From NCBI GenBank assembly GCA_017410585.1, contig JAFQQM010000045.1, positions 1 through 38,007 of the forward strand: 38,007 nucleotides of DNA, written 5' to 3'. The notes beneath the pieces were generated by a model. That model saw nothing but the letters and a program-made list of their open reading frames with translations, was not told the DNA's origin and did not search any database. Source of the stretch: Clostridia bacterium. Lineage in GTDB: Bacteria > Bacillota > Clostridia > Oscillospirales > Acutalibacteraceae. The translations under genes and the position numbers were made by a program. The first letter of the stretch is position 1; each line of letters opens with the position of its first letter. This document shows positions 16,690 through 25,070 of this stretch, one piece after another.

Positions 16690-17997
16690 ATGTCTGTCAA
16701 AAAGAACTATCCTCCCCGTTTTTGGCCTGCCTTGGTCATTTTCAGTTTGATCGGTCAGGTGGCTTGGGTCGTGGAAAATATGTATTTCAACGTGTTTGTG
16801 TACAAGATGTTCCACGCCTCCGCCGAAGCCATCTCCGCGATGGTGGCCGCCTCGGCAGTTGCCGCCACCCTCACCACCGTGGTCATCGGTGCGTTATCCG
16901 ATAAGATCGGGCGGCGCAAACTGTTTATCTGCGGCGGGTATATTTTGTGGGGCATTTCCATCGCCTGCTTCTCGCTGTTGCGGATGGACCTGCTTGAGCC
17001 GTTGTTCCCGTCCACTGTGGCGGCGATGTCGGCGGGTGTATCCCTGACCATCGCGCTGGACTGCGTGATGACCTTCTTCGGCTCTTCCGCCAACGATGCC
17101 TGCTTCAATGCGTGGCTGACCGATGCCACAAACGAGAGCGGACGCGGCGCCGCCGAAGGGATCAACGCGATGATGCCGCTGGTCGCCATTCTGGTGGTGT
17201 TCGGCGGGTTTATGGCGTTTGACCTCGACAAACAGCAGAGTTGGACCGCCATCTTCCTCATCATCGGCGGGGTGGTCTTGCTCATCGGTCTGCTCGGCCT
17301 GTGGCTCATCCACGAAGTGCCGTCCGTACATCCCGAAAACCGCCGTTTCTGGGGCAACATCTTTTACGGTTTCCGTCCCTCGGTGGTCAAGCAGAACCCG
17401 ATGCTGTATCTCACCTTGCTGTGCTTTGCGGTCTTTAATATCTCCATTCAGGTGTTTATGCCCTATCTCATTTTGTACTACGAGGTCTCGTTGCAGATGA
17501 GCAACTACGTGCTGATCATGGCACCCGCCATCCTGCTGGCATCGGTGGTCACCGCTTTCTATGGGCGGCTGTACGACAAGGCGGGCTTTTCCCGCTCGCT
17601 GTTGCCGAGTTTGGCGATGCTGTGCGCCGGTTACGTCGTTCTGTTCTGCTTTAAGCAGGGTGCGGCGGTGTTTATCGGGTCACTTTTGATGATGTGCGGC
17701 TACCTGACCGGTATGGCGGTCTTCGGCGCGATGGTACGTGATAACACCCCCAGCGGTAAGGCGGGAATGTTCCAAGGTCTGCGTATCGTCGGACAGGTGC
17801 TGGTACCGGGCGTGGTCGGTCCGGCGATCGGCGCGGCGGTGTTGGCCAATGCCGAAACGTATCTCAACAACGACGGCACGACCTCGTTTATCCCCAACCA
17901 AAACATCTTTTTGGCCGCATTGGCGGTGATCGCCGTGTTGGCGGTGGTACTTATCCCCACCCTGCGGCTGTTGAAAAAGGAGAAGACCGATGCATAA
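16690..17997 (+). CDS. MFS transporter, probable sugar or glycoside importer
   Basis: A 435-residue polytopic membrane protein with about 12 hydrophobic segments. The MFS signature between TM2 and TM3 reads GALSDKIGRRKLFICGG, and the equivalent in the second half is YGRLYDKAGFSRSLL. Loop residues 125-150 carry charged NESGRG. The start at 16690 is chosen because the promoter at 16626-16654 lies inside the longer ORF beginning at 16546 and because of the AGAGGTG site. Its stop codon overlaps the start of the GH2 gene by 8 bases, so the pair is one operon and the substrate is probably a glycoside that GH2 hydrolyses inside the cell. Resemblance to GPH-type sugar carriers is possible but not certain. 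Confidence 0.82.
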   Translation: MSVKKNYPPRFWPALVIFSLIGQVAWVVENMYFNVFVYKMFHASAEAISAMVAASAVAATLTTVVIGALSDKIGRRKLFICGGYILWGISIACFSLLRMDLLEPLFPSTVAAMSAGVSLTIALDCVMTFFGSSANDACFNAWLTDATNESGRGAAEGINAMMPLVAILVVFGGFMAFDLDKQQSWTAIFLIIGGVVLLIGLLGLWLIHEVPSVHPENRRFWGNIFYGFRPSVVKQNPMLYLTLLCFAVFNISIQVFMPYLILYYEVSLQMSNYVLIMAPAILLASVVTAFYGRLYDKAGFSRSLLPSLAMLCAGYVVLFCFKQGAAVFIGSLLMMCGYLTGMAVFGAMVRDNTPSGKAGMFQGLRIVGQVLVPGVVGPAIGAAVLANAETYLNNDGTTSFIPNQNIFLAALAVIAVLAVVLIPTLRLLKKEKTDA

Positions 17998-19669
17998 ACT
18001 GTATACGGACGCCGGTGGGCGGCTGGGCGGCATTCCGTGGAACGTCTACCCTCGCCCGCAGTGCAAGCGGGATTCCTTCGTTTGCTTAAACGGCGAGTGG
18101 GAATTTGCGGTAACGGAAGCGGACACACCGCCGGCGGAATACGACCGCCGCATCCGTGTCCCCTTCCCGCCCGAATCGTTGCTTTCCGGCATTGACGAAG
18201 TATTCCCCGAAACCGCCACACGGTGGTATCGCCGTACCTTCCCGTTGCCGACCGAATGGGCCGGCAAGCGCATCCTTTTGCATTTCGGGGCGGTCGATCA
18301 ACACGCGACCGTGTTTGTCAACGGTGCCGAAGCGGGCACCCACAGCGGCGGCTACGATGCGTTTACGCTGGATATCACCGAAACGGTCAAGGCGGAAAAT
18401 GCGCTGACCGTGGCGGTCACCGACCGGTTAAGCGACTACGTGTTGCCGTACGGCAAACAATGCGCCAAGCGGGGAGGGATGTGGTATACCCCCGTTTCCG
18501 GCATCTGGCAGACGGTGTGGCTGGAAGCGGTACCGGAGACCTATATCCGCGACCTCAAAATCCACGTGACCGATCACAGCGCCGACATCGTCGCTGAAGG
18601 GGTGACCGACGGCACCGTGACGGTGGACGGGCAGACGTGGCCGCTTTGCGGCGGACGGGTGACCGTCACGCCGGACGATCCGCACCGGTGGAGTCCCGAA
18701 GACCCGTATCTGTACCGTTTCACCGTGCAAAGCGGCGAGGATACCGTGGAATCGTATTTTGCGCTACGGACGCTGGATATCCGCGAGGTAGACGGGTTAC
18801 CGCGGCTGTGTTTAAACGGCAAGCCGTATTTCTTCCACGGTCTGCTCGACCAAGGTTATTGGAGTGACGGTCTGTTTACCCCCGCCACGCCGGAACAATA
18901 TGCCGAGGATATTTCGGCAATGAAGGCGCTCGGTTTCAATATGCTCCGCAAGCACATCAAGGTGGAACCGGAACAGTTTTATTACGATTGCGACCGTCTG
19001 GGAATGATCGTGTTTCAGGATATGGTCAATAACGGCGACTATTCTTTCTTCCGTGATACTGCCCTGCCGACGGTGGGGTTGCTTAAGCGGGACGATCGGA
19101 AACTACACCGTGACCCCGCCACGCGGCAGGCGTTTGAGGAAGCAATGGAACGGACGGTACTGCAGTTATACAATCACCCTTGCATCTGCTACTGGACCAT
19201 CTTCAATGAAGGGTGGGGGCAGTTTGACAGCACCGCCATGTATAAAAAACTCATCGCTCTGGATAACAGCCGGTTTATCGACAGTACCTCCGGTTGGTTC
19301 TTCGGCGGCGAGACGCAGGTGGACAGCCGCCATATCTATTTCCGCAAGGTCAAGTTAAAGGCAAGCGACAAACCGCTGGTGCTTTCGGAATTCGGCGGGT
19401 ATTCGTGGAAACCGGAAGGGCACGTGTTCAACACCGAGCAGACCTACGGTTACAGCAAACTGACCACCCGTGAGGAGTTGGTTGCCGCCATCCGCCGGCT
19501 GTACACCGCAGAGATCCTGCCGTTGCTCTCCCAAGGGCTGTGTGCGGCGGTGTATACGCAGGTGTCGGACGTGGAAGATGAGACCAACGGCCTGCTTTCC
19601 TACGACCGCCGCGTGGCCAAGATCCTGCCGGAAGAGTTTGCGGATATCTCCGCCAAACTCAAGTTATAA
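17990..19669 (+). CDS. Glycoside hydrolase family 2 protein (beta-galactosidase/beta-glucuronidase-like)
   Basis: A 559-residue retaining glycosidase without signal peptide, so cytoplasmic. The jelly-roll sugar-binding domain comes first (about 20-180; WYRRTFPLP, HFGAVDQHATVFVNG, GGYDAFTLDIT), then an Ig-like domain (about 185-265) and a TIM barrel (about 275-559). The acid/base is E407 in FNEGWG and the nucleophile is E467 in LSEFGG. The sequence IWQTVWLE (172-179) is a typical GH2 stretch. It is shorter than LacZ (~1020) and lacks its C-terminal domains. The exact sugar (galactose, glucuronate, mannose) cannot be read from sequence. Ribosome binding site AAGGAG lies in the end of the MFS gene, with 8 bases of overlap. 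Confidence 0.9.
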   Translation: MHKLYTDAGGRLGGIPWNVYPRPQCKRDSFVCLNGEWEFAVTEADTPPAEYDRRIRVPFPPESLLSGIDEVFPETATRWYRRTFPLPTEWAGKRILLHFGAVDQHATVFVNGAEAGTHSGGYDAFTLDITETVKAENALTVAVTDRLSDYVLPYGKQCAKRGGMWYTPVSGIWQTVWLEAVPETYIRDLKIHVTDHSADIVAEGVTDGTVTVDGQTWPLCGGRVTVTPDDPHRWSPEDPYLYRFTVQSGEDTVESYFALRTLDIREVDGLPRLCLNGKPYFFHGLLDQGYWSDGLFTPATPEQYAEDISAMKALGFNMLRKHIKVEPEQFYYDCDRLGMIVFQDMVNNGDYSFFRDTALPTVGLLKRDDRKLHRDPATRQAFEEAMERTVLQLYNHPCICYWTIFNEGWGQFDSTAMYKKLIALDNSRFIDSTSGWFFGGETQVDSRHIYFRKVKLKASDKPLVLSEFGGYSWKPEGHVFNTEQTYGYSKLTTREELVAAIRRLYTAEILPLLSQGLCAAVYTQVSDVEDETNGLLSYDRRVAKILPEEFADISAKLKL

Positions 19670-19726
19670 TACCGACATTTTCTTACAAAATATTCAAACC
19701 GTTTTCACAAACGCCGGCAAATATTC

Positions 19727-19735
19727 TGCTATAAT
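19727..19735 (+). promoter_or_regulatory. Extended -10 promoter of the small RNA candidate
   Basis: TGC-TATAAT: a perfect -10 (19730-19735) with the extended TGn. A -35 is weak (TTCACA at 19704-19709 with 20 bases, or ACAAAC with 17). The predicted start (about 19742) coincides with the 5' base of the first helix. Confidence 0.65.
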
Positions 19736-19741
19736 AAAACC

Positions 19742-19856
19742 GTGCTCAGGAGCGGTCGTACCGCAGCGATCGTTCCATCCCCTATGAGCACAAAGAATAC
19801 CCTCCTCAAACCCCTCTGAGCAGGCCCGTCCGATGAAAATCGGACGGGTTTTGCCT
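19742..19856 (+). ncRNA. Candidate structured small RNA with C-rich unpaired regions
   Basis: A region of about 115 bases with its own promoter, no ORF, a strong secondary structure and a terminator. Helix 1 has three stacked segments: GTGCTCA/TGAGCAC (19742-19748 with 19785-19791), GGAGCG/CGTTCC (19749-19754 with 19771-19776) and GTCG/CGAT (19755-19758 with 19767-19770), closed by an 8-base loop. An unpaired bulge ATCCCCTA (19777-19784) sits on its 3' side. The single-stranded linker after it holds CCCTCCTC (19800-19807) and CCCCTCT (19811-19817). The CCUCCU core is the same as the anti-Shine-Dalgarno end of 16S rRNA, so it could pair with ribosome binding sites. A 5' leader element of the LytM gene at 19923 is the alternative. 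I do not recognise an Rfam family. Confidence 0.6.
19825..19856 (+). terminator. Intrinsic terminator of the small RNA candidate
   Basis: A 10-bp perfect stem CCCGTCCGAT/ATCGGACGGG (19825-19834 with 19839-19848) with a GAAA tetraloop is followed by TTTTGCCTTTT. Confidence 0.88.
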
Positions 19857-19922
19857 TTTGTGCATAAAATGGCAACAAGAGGGCGATACTACTCCCGAAA
19901 CCAACTGCAGGGAGGAAACAGT

Positions 19923-20579
19923 ATGAGGATCACCCATCGGCAAACGCCGCCAACCGCGCCGGAGCCGAATAAGAAAAAGCGGATACCGGCGCTGGTCATT
20001 GCGCTGGGTGCGGCCGTCATCGGCGGGATTTCGCTATTGGCGACCTTGGATAAGATGCAACCCGCCGAGCCAAGCGACCCGCCCGCCGCCGAGGTGGATA
20101 TTACCACTACCAAACCAAAACCGTCCACCACACGCACCACCACGACCACCCGACCGACCACGACCACCACCCAAACGGCTGAACCGTTATACGTGTTGCC
20201 GCTTTCCAACAACGTCGTGGCGGAATTCGGTACGGCACCGGTATGGAACGAGACGTTGCAAAGTTACCGCCTGCATCAAGCGGTGGATTTCGGCGGTGAG
20301 ATCGGGGATAAGGTGGTCGCTATTGCGGATGCCACCGTGTTGTCGGTCGGGCAGGATACGCTGTGGGGCGGCCAGTTGGAACTGGATTGCGGCTACGGTG
20401 TGGTCGTCCGCTACAGCGGTGTGACCACCGACTTGACCGCCGGTGAGACGGTGAAGGTCGGTCAGGCGGTGGGGACCCTCTCCGGCGTACCGGGAGAATC
20501 GGAAGGCGGCGTGCATCTGCACGTCGAGATGACCGCCGACGGACAACCCATTGACGTGATGAAGGCGATCGAAAAGTGA
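19923..20579 (+). CDS. SpoIIQ-like membrane-anchored M23/LytM domain protein
   Basis: A 218-residue protein: basic N-terminus, one transmembrane helix (about 21-40), a Thr/Pro-rich linker (61-84) and a LytM domain (about 88-218). The zinc ligands of M23 peptidases are all present: H118 and D122 in LHQAVDF, and H200 in HLHVEM with H198. The segment WNETLQSYRLHQAVDFGG matches SpoIIQ proteins, which in the forespore form a channel with SpoIIIAH and in clostridia keep zinc-binding residues. The start at 19923 has GGGAGG at 8 bases; a longer ORF from 19833 runs through the terminator hairpin and was rejected. Other M23 cell-wall hydrolases are an alternative. Confidence 0.78.
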   Translation: MRITHRQTPPTAPEPNKKKRIPALVIALGAAVIGGISLLATLDKMQPAEPSDPPAAEVDITTTKPKPSTTRTTTTTRPTTTTTQTAEPLYVLPLSNNVVAEFGTAPVWNETLQSYRLHQAVDFGGEIGDKVVAIADATVLSVGQDTLWGGQLELDCGYGVVVRYSGVTTDLTAGETVKVGQAVGTLSGVPGESEGGVHLHVEMTADGQPIDVMKAIEK

Positions 20580-20701
20580 GAGACTACGATCTCTATCATA
20601 TGTTGGCGATTTCGACGTTAGCGGCGATCAATACACCCCGCCCGTATTGGTATCAGACCACGGGGTTGCCGCTCATTGCCCTATTAAATTTTTTAGCATA
20701 G
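20576..20701 (+). CDS. Possible 41-residue ORF overlapping the SpoIIQ-like gene
   Basis: A GTG in the sequence GTGA overlaps the stop codon of the SpoIIQ-like gene and opens 41 codons ending in TAG at 20699-20701. The peptide begins MRDYDLYHMLAIST, contains the aromatic PRPYWYQ, and ends with a hydrophobic stretch LPLIALLNFLA. It has no ribosome binding site of its own, and uses TTA and CTA codons that are rare in the neighbours, so it could be chance. It matches no family I recognise, and it is not SpoIIID. The interval 20702-20747 holds nothing further. Confidence 0.3.
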   Translation: MRDYDLYHMLAISTLAAINTPRPYWYQTTGLPLIALLNFLA

Positions 20702-20747
20702 CCCGCTCTCGGAAACCAACACCCGTTGGAACGGTAAGAGGAGCAAC

Positions 20748-20777
20748 AAAAAGGGACGGATCTCTCCGTCCCTTTTT
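20748..20777. terminator. Bidirectional terminator between the SpoIIQ-like and aconitase X genes
   Basis: A 13-bp perfect stem AAAAAGGGACGGA/TCCGTCCCTTTTT (20748-20760 with 20765-20777) with loop TCTC serves both convergent transcripts. Confidence 0.93.
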
Positions 20778-20778
20778 G

Positions 20779-21222
20779 TTATTCTACCGTCACCGTGCCG
20801 TCTTCATCGACCGTGACCGTCATACCGGTCTGCACGTAATCCAAAAATTCCGCGCCGAGGCTGTCCACCGTCGGCATGGACGCATCGGTCCATACTTCCG
20901 AAAGGATCGCACCGGCGGCCGCCAGTGAATCGATCGGCTCGGAAAACAGCAAACAAGCCGGCTGGCGACCCATCGCCGTAGCGGAAAACAGCACCAGACC
21001 GCCGGTGGTGGAGCCAATGGTCTGCGGCAGGCAGAGTGCCGTGCCGACCATCGGCTGACCGTACAGATCGGGGTTGTTCTGATCACTGCACTTGGCGGTC
21101 TTATCGCCAAACAGCAGACTCTTCTGATAGGATGCCAGCGTATTGAAGCCGCCGTGCGAGACCAGCGCCTTGGCGGTGGCTTTTCCCGGTACCACCGGAC
21201 GACCCTTAAATACCTTCGCCAT
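20779..21222 (-). CDS. Aconitase X swivel (small) subunit
   Basis: A 147-residue protein of the AcnX swivel-domain family (DUF126). It forms the smaller half of the active site, contributing the serine-containing loop seen here as PQTIGSTTGG (about 67-76), and is followed by the family pattern LVLFSATAMGRQPACLLF. The ATG at 21222 overlaps the stop codon of the large subunit by one base (TGATG), and GGGGG precedes it. A GTG two codons upstream is a less likely start. Known two-subunit bacterial AcnX enzymes include cis-3-hydroxy-L-proline dehydratase; archaeal ones are phosphomevalonate dehydratase. It is the last gene of the glg transcript here. Confidence 0.88.
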   Translation of the reverse strand: MAKVFKGRPVVPGKATAKALVSHGGFNTLASYQKSLLFGDKTAKCSDQNNPDLYGQPMVGTALCLPQTIGSTTGGLVLFSATAMGRQPACLLFSEPIDSLAAAGAILSEVWTDASMPTVDSLGAEFLDYVQTGMTVTVDEDGTVTVE

Positions 21223-22502
21223 CAGCACGCGCCCCCTTTCACAATGCGGTCAAGCAATTGCTCATCACGGAAATACCGTGCCGAGGTATAGGTGCGCAGT
21301 TTGTTGGAGTTGGTGATGACCGGCATCTTACCGGCCAACGGGTTATTCATATACATCAGCGGGCAGATATAACTGACCACCACACCGCGGGCTTTCAGTA
21401 TCGCCGCTTCCGGTGTCCCGTTAAACTGCCGCAACACCGCTTCCGGCGTGGTCATCACCGTCGGAACGGCCACCTTTTTCTTGCCGGCGGCGGTCAAGGC
21501 ATCATCCAAACGATGGGCCCAATCTTTAAGTTGTTCCAGCGACAGATGCGGGCAACCGATAAACGCCAGTTTCGGGGTGGCATTCGGGTCTTTCCAAATG
21601 ATCGGATAATTCTTTTCGATGCGTTCCAACTCGGCATCGTCAATGACGTAGGTCTTGGCGCCTTCCGCGATGAGGGCTTCCCCCTGCTCCACCGCCTCGG
21701 GGGTCAGACCGGCGATGTGATACAGACCCACCGCGCCGTTGGAAGCACTCGCCGCACCGAAGTCCTTGAGGTAGTCCTTTGCCGACTGGTTGAGTTCGTC
21801 TCCGAGGAACAGATCCAATCCGCGGACGTACGGCACCTCTTCCATCACCTTCATACCGATGGCCGAGCCAAGCACCTGTGCCTCCGGCTTTTTGCTGGTC
21901 TGGATATCGATCACCCAAGTGGCCTTGCGGCCTTCATCGGTCAGCAGACCGAACTTCGGCACAAAGCCAAGGATCGAGCCAAACAGATCAATGATGCCGG
22001 AGTTGCGGTTGCAACGCGCGCCCAGCACCGAGTTGGCATACACCACCGCCGACGATTCCGCCCAAGAGAGGATATCTCCCTTTTTCGGGGTGTTTCCCAC
22101 TTCGTCAAAGTAGCAGGCACAGGTAAAGCCGGTCTCTTTGGATTCCAGACCCACCGCCGCCAGTTGCTCCTCGTACGAAGCCTGCTTGGTGTACATAAAT
22201 TTCTTGGTGATGAGATCCATAATGGGGTTCGACGGGACGTTTTTGTCCATCGGACGCGGGTCCACCGTAAACGGTTGCTTGGACACAACGCCGGCCTCGA
22301 TCAACTGATCCATCAGGTCGAACATCGCCGTCATCACGCCGAAGCCGAAACTGGTTACCAGATGCCCTTTTTCACCGGTGACTTCGACCATTTCCTCCGC
22401 ACCGAAGGTATCGCCGTACATCACCATCGTCTTCATCACTTTGGCAAGGACCTCGCCTTGCTCGCCATCTAAAATGGCTTGTTGTTCCGGAGTTAATCTC
22501 AT
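21222..22502 (-). CDS. Aconitase X catalytic (large) subunit
   Basis: A 426-residue protein of the AcnX catalytic family (DUF521), relatives of aconitase that dehydrate a hydroxy-acid or hydroxyproline using an iron-sulfur cluster. Cysteines expected to hold the cluster are C164 (GARCNRNSG), C317 (FIGCPHLSLEQL) and C380 (YICPLMYMN). The N-terminal LTPEQQAILDGEQG and the GEKGHLVTSFGFG segment are family hallmarks. It begins only 9 bases after the glgA stop codon with AGGAG inside the gap, so it belongs to the glg operon. The substrate in this organism is unknown. No proline racemase, reductase or mevalonate gene is nearby to suggest one. Confidence 0.9.
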   Translation of the reverse strand: MRLTPEQQAILDGEQGEVLAKVMKTMVMYGDTFGAEEMVEVTGEKGHLVTSFGFGVMTAMFDLMDQLIEAGVVSKQPFTVDPRPMDKNVPSNPIMDLITKKFMYTKQASYEEQLAAVGLESKETGFTCACYFDEVGNTPKKGDILSWAESSAVVYANSVLGARCNRNSGIIDLFGSILGFVPKFGLLTDEGRKATWVIDIQTSKKPEAQVLGSAIGMKVMEEVPYVRGLDLFLGDELNQSAKDYLKDFGAASASNGAVGLYHIAGLTPEAVEQGEALIAEGAKTYVIDDAELERIEKNYPIIWKDPNATPKLAFIGCPHLSLEQLKDWAHRLDDALTAAGKKKVAVPTVMTTPEAVLRQFNGTPEAAILKARGVVVSYICPLMYMNNPLAGKMPVITNSNKLRTYTSARYFRDEQLLDRIVKGGAC

Positions 22503-22511
22503 ACGATCTCC

Positions 22512-23933
22512 TTATTCCTTGATCATCGCGCGGTACAGACGGAGATACTCGTTAGCCGAGCGCCCCCAACTGAAATCGCTGTCCATCGCGCGGTCGATGA
22601 TCGACGGCCAATCAGCAGAATGATACGCCGCCACCGACCGACGCAACGCATCGAGCATATCGTCGGCATTGTAGGTCTGGAAGGTAAATCCGTTGCCCTC
22701 GCCGTCACCGGCATCGTGGATGCTGTCCTTGAGACCGCCGGTCTCACGCACCACCGGAATGGTACCGTAGCGGCAGGCCACCATCTGCGCCAGACCGCAC
22801 GGTTCACTCTGTGACGGCATCAGGAAAATATCCGCGCCCGCATAGATACGGCGAGCCAGCGCCGGAATGAAGCCGGCACGGTAGGCCACGCGGTCGGCAT
22901 ACCGGCTCTGCAGATCGCGGAAGAAATTCTCATACGACCAATCGCCCGAGCCGAGCACCACCAGTTGCGCGTCCGTTTCGGAGAGCAACTGCTCGATGCG
23001 GGCTTTGACGAGATCCAGACCCTTATGGGAGACCAGACGGGTGACCATACCGATCACCGGACGGTCGGCCGCCTTCGGCAGACCCATCTCTTCTTGCAAA
23101 GCGGACTTGCAAGTGACCTTGCCGGTGCGGTCTTCGCGGGTGTAGTTGACCGCCAGATTTTTATCCGTTTCGGGATTATACCCATCGATATCGATCCCGT
23201 TTAAGATGCCGGACAGTTTCCATTTGCGCGCTTCCAGCATATCGTTCATCCCGTGCGCAAACCACGGGTCAAGGATCTCCTCCGCGTAGGTGGGACTGAC
23301 GGTGGATACCCGATGGGAGGTCTCAATGGCACCTTTCATCAGGTTGACGCAACCGCCCATCTCCACGATGGAGGCGCGATCCTTCGGGATACCGAACACA
23401 TCCTCAAGAATATCCATTCCGTACTGGCCTTGATACTGGATGTTATGGATGGTAAACAGCGTCTTGATGCCGGAATAAAACGGATCGTGCGCGTAGTACA
23501 GCGACAGATACACCGGCACCAACGCCGATTGCCAATCGTTGGCGTGGATGACGTCCGGTTGGAAATTGATCTGCTTGAGCATTTCCAATACCGCACGGGA
23601 GAAGAACGCAAAACGCTCGGCGTCATCGTAATGACCGTACAAACCGGCTCGTTTGAAATAATACTGGTTATCCAGCAGATAATAGATGACGCCATCGACC
23701 TTCGCCTCAAACACACCGCAATACTGGCGGCGCCATGCCACCGGTACCGAAAAACTGGTGAGGAAGGTCATCTGTTCGCGCATCGTTTGCGGGATGGCTT
23801 CGTACAGCGGCAACACCACACGGCAACCGCACAGACGGCGGCGCAGTTCTTTGGGGAGAGAACCGGCCACGTCCGCCAGACCGCCGGAGGCGATAAAGGG
23901 AAGCGCCTCACTGGCAACGTACAATACTTTCAT
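22512..23933 (-). CDS. glgA: Glycogen synthase (ADP-glucose), GT5
   Basis: A 473-residue GT-B glycosyltransferase that adds glucose from ADP-glucose to the glycogen chain. The N-terminal motif reads FIASGGLADVAGSLP: the usual KTGGL has become ASGGL, so the lysine that contacts ADP-glucose in E. coli (K15) is absent. The C-domain motif EPCGLAQMVACRYGTIPVVRETGGL keeps the E-x7-G type sugar-binding signature, and GSGDWSYENFF is normal. Length equals the bacterial GlgA standard. It follows glgD by 24 bases, with AAGGAA upstream of the start, and is followed closely by aconitase X. Confidence 0.95.
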   Translation of the reverse strand: MKVLYVASEALPFIASGGLADVAGSLPKELRRRLCGCRVVLPLYEAIPQTMREQMTFLTSFSVPVAWRRQYCGVFEAKVDGVIYYLLDNQYYFKRAGLYGHYDDAERFAFFSRAVLEMLKQINFQPDVIHANDWQSALVPVYLSLYYAHDPFYSGIKTLFTIHNIQYQGQYGMDILEDVFGIPKDRASIVEMGGCVNLMKGAIETSHRVSTVSPTYAEEILDPWFAHGMNDMLEARKWKLSGILNGIDIDGYNPETDKNLAVNYTREDRTGKVTCKSALQEEMGLPKAADRPVIGMVTRLVSHKGLDLVKARIEQLLSETDAQLVVLGSGDWSYENFFRDLQSRYADRVAYRAGFIPALARRIYAGADIFLMPSQSEPCGLAQMVACRYGTIPVVRETGGLKDSIHDAGDGEGNGFTFQTYNADDMLDALRRSVAAYHSADWPSIIDRAMDSDFSWGRSANEYLRLYRAMIKE

Positions 23934-23957
23934 CGTGTGTTTCCTTTCTTTCAGACA

Positions 23958-25070
23958 TCAAATGGTGCGGCCCTTATTGACGTACAACGGATAGGTCGGC
24001 GCACCGCGCAACACGCGGCCTTCGCTGACCGTGACCTTCTTATCCAACACCACGTTTTCCAAAACAGCACCTTTGCGGACGATACTGCCCTCCATCAGAA
24101 TGCAGTTGCGGACGGTGGCACCGGTTTCGATGCGCACGTTGCGGAACAAGAGCGAATCGGTCACCGTGCCGTCGATATGCGCGCCATCCGCCGCCAGACT
24201 GCCGGTCATTTCGGCGTTCAAGCCGTACACCACCGGCGCACAGTCGTGTACGCGGGTGTACACCGGATAGTCGCTCGGGAACAGTTTATCGCGGATCTCC
24301 TTATCCATCAGCGCCATATTCGCATCAAAATAACTCTGCAACGACGAGATGACCAGCGTGAATTCCGGTACTTCGTAACCGCGGATACGGCCGCCGACCA
24401 CACGGGCCTGCAGGATATCCCGCTCAAAATTCATCTTACCGCAGGAGAATGCGTCTTCCACCAGTTCCATCAGTTTTTCACGCGCCATCACGTACAGACC
24501 GATGCCATAGCAGACGTCCCCTTCCGGACGCGCACCGATGCGCATCTCGGTCACACGGCCGCTTTCGGTGACGTCCATGGTCACCAGCGACGGCACTTCG
24601 GGACAGGCACCGACCTTATACGCCACCGTGATCTCCGCGTCGGAAGCAATGTGCTTTTCCACCAACGCCTTGTAATTGATGTTGCCGATGACGTAGCAAT
24701 CGGACAGGATCACGTATTCCTCACGGCACAGTTCCAACCATTCGCGGATATCGTGCAACGGAATGATACGGCCCTCGTATTCCGTGGGGGTCGCTCCAAG
24801 GGCCGGTTGCATACTCAGGCCCTTCTTTTTACGGGAGAGGTCCCACGCTTTACCGCTGCCGATGTGCTGGGTCAGCGAGAGATATTTTTTGGTGGTGACG
24901 ATACCGACGTTGTTGTAACCGGCATGCACCAGATTAGACAGCGCAAAATCGACCAAGCGATAGCGGCCGCCAAACGGAATGGATCCGAGCGCACGGACGG
25001 CGGTCAGATCATTCATCATTTCATCGTGCAGGTTCGGAAAGATCAACCCGCAGGCTCCGGTATTCTTCAT
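23958..25070 (-). CDS. glgD: Glucose-1-phosphate adenylyltransferase regulatory subunit GlgD
   Basis: A 370-residue paralogue of GlgC typical of Bacillota. The N-terminal nucleotide-binding loop GGxGxRL of GlgC is replaced by FPNLHDEMMNDL, so it is expected to be catalytically silent and to tune GlgC as a heteromeric partner. IPFGGRYRLVDFALSN (about 31-46) and the left-handed beta-helix at the C-terminus (VRIETGATVRNCILMEGSIVRKGAVLE) confirm the family. Its ATG overlaps the glgC stop codon by one base (TAATG), and GGGAGG lies upstream. An in-frame extension to 25172 is a shadow within glgC. Confidence 0.93.
   Translation of the reverse strand: MKNTGACGLIFPNLHDEMMNDLTAVRALGSIPFGGRYRLVDFALSNLVHAGYNNVGIVTTKKYLSLTQHIGSGKAWDLSRKKKGLSMQPALGATPTEYEGRIIPLHDIREWLELCREEYVILSDCYVIGNINYKALVEKHIASDAEITVAYKVGACPEVPSLVTMDVTESGRVTEMRIGARPEGDVCYGIGLYVMAREKLMELVEDAFSCGKMNFERDILQARVVGGRIRGYEVPEFTLVISSLQSYFDANMALMDKEIRDKLFPSDYPVYTRVHDCAPVVYGLNAEMTGSLAADGAHIDGTVTDSLLFRNVRIETGATVRNCILMEGSIVRKGAVLENVVLDKKVTVSEGRVLRGAPTYPLYVNKGRTI

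Noticed and set aside
20576-20701. Short ORF after the SpoIIQ-like gene as SpoIIID
   Set aside because: The position would suit spoIIID, but the peptide has no helix-turn-helix and is only 41 residues.
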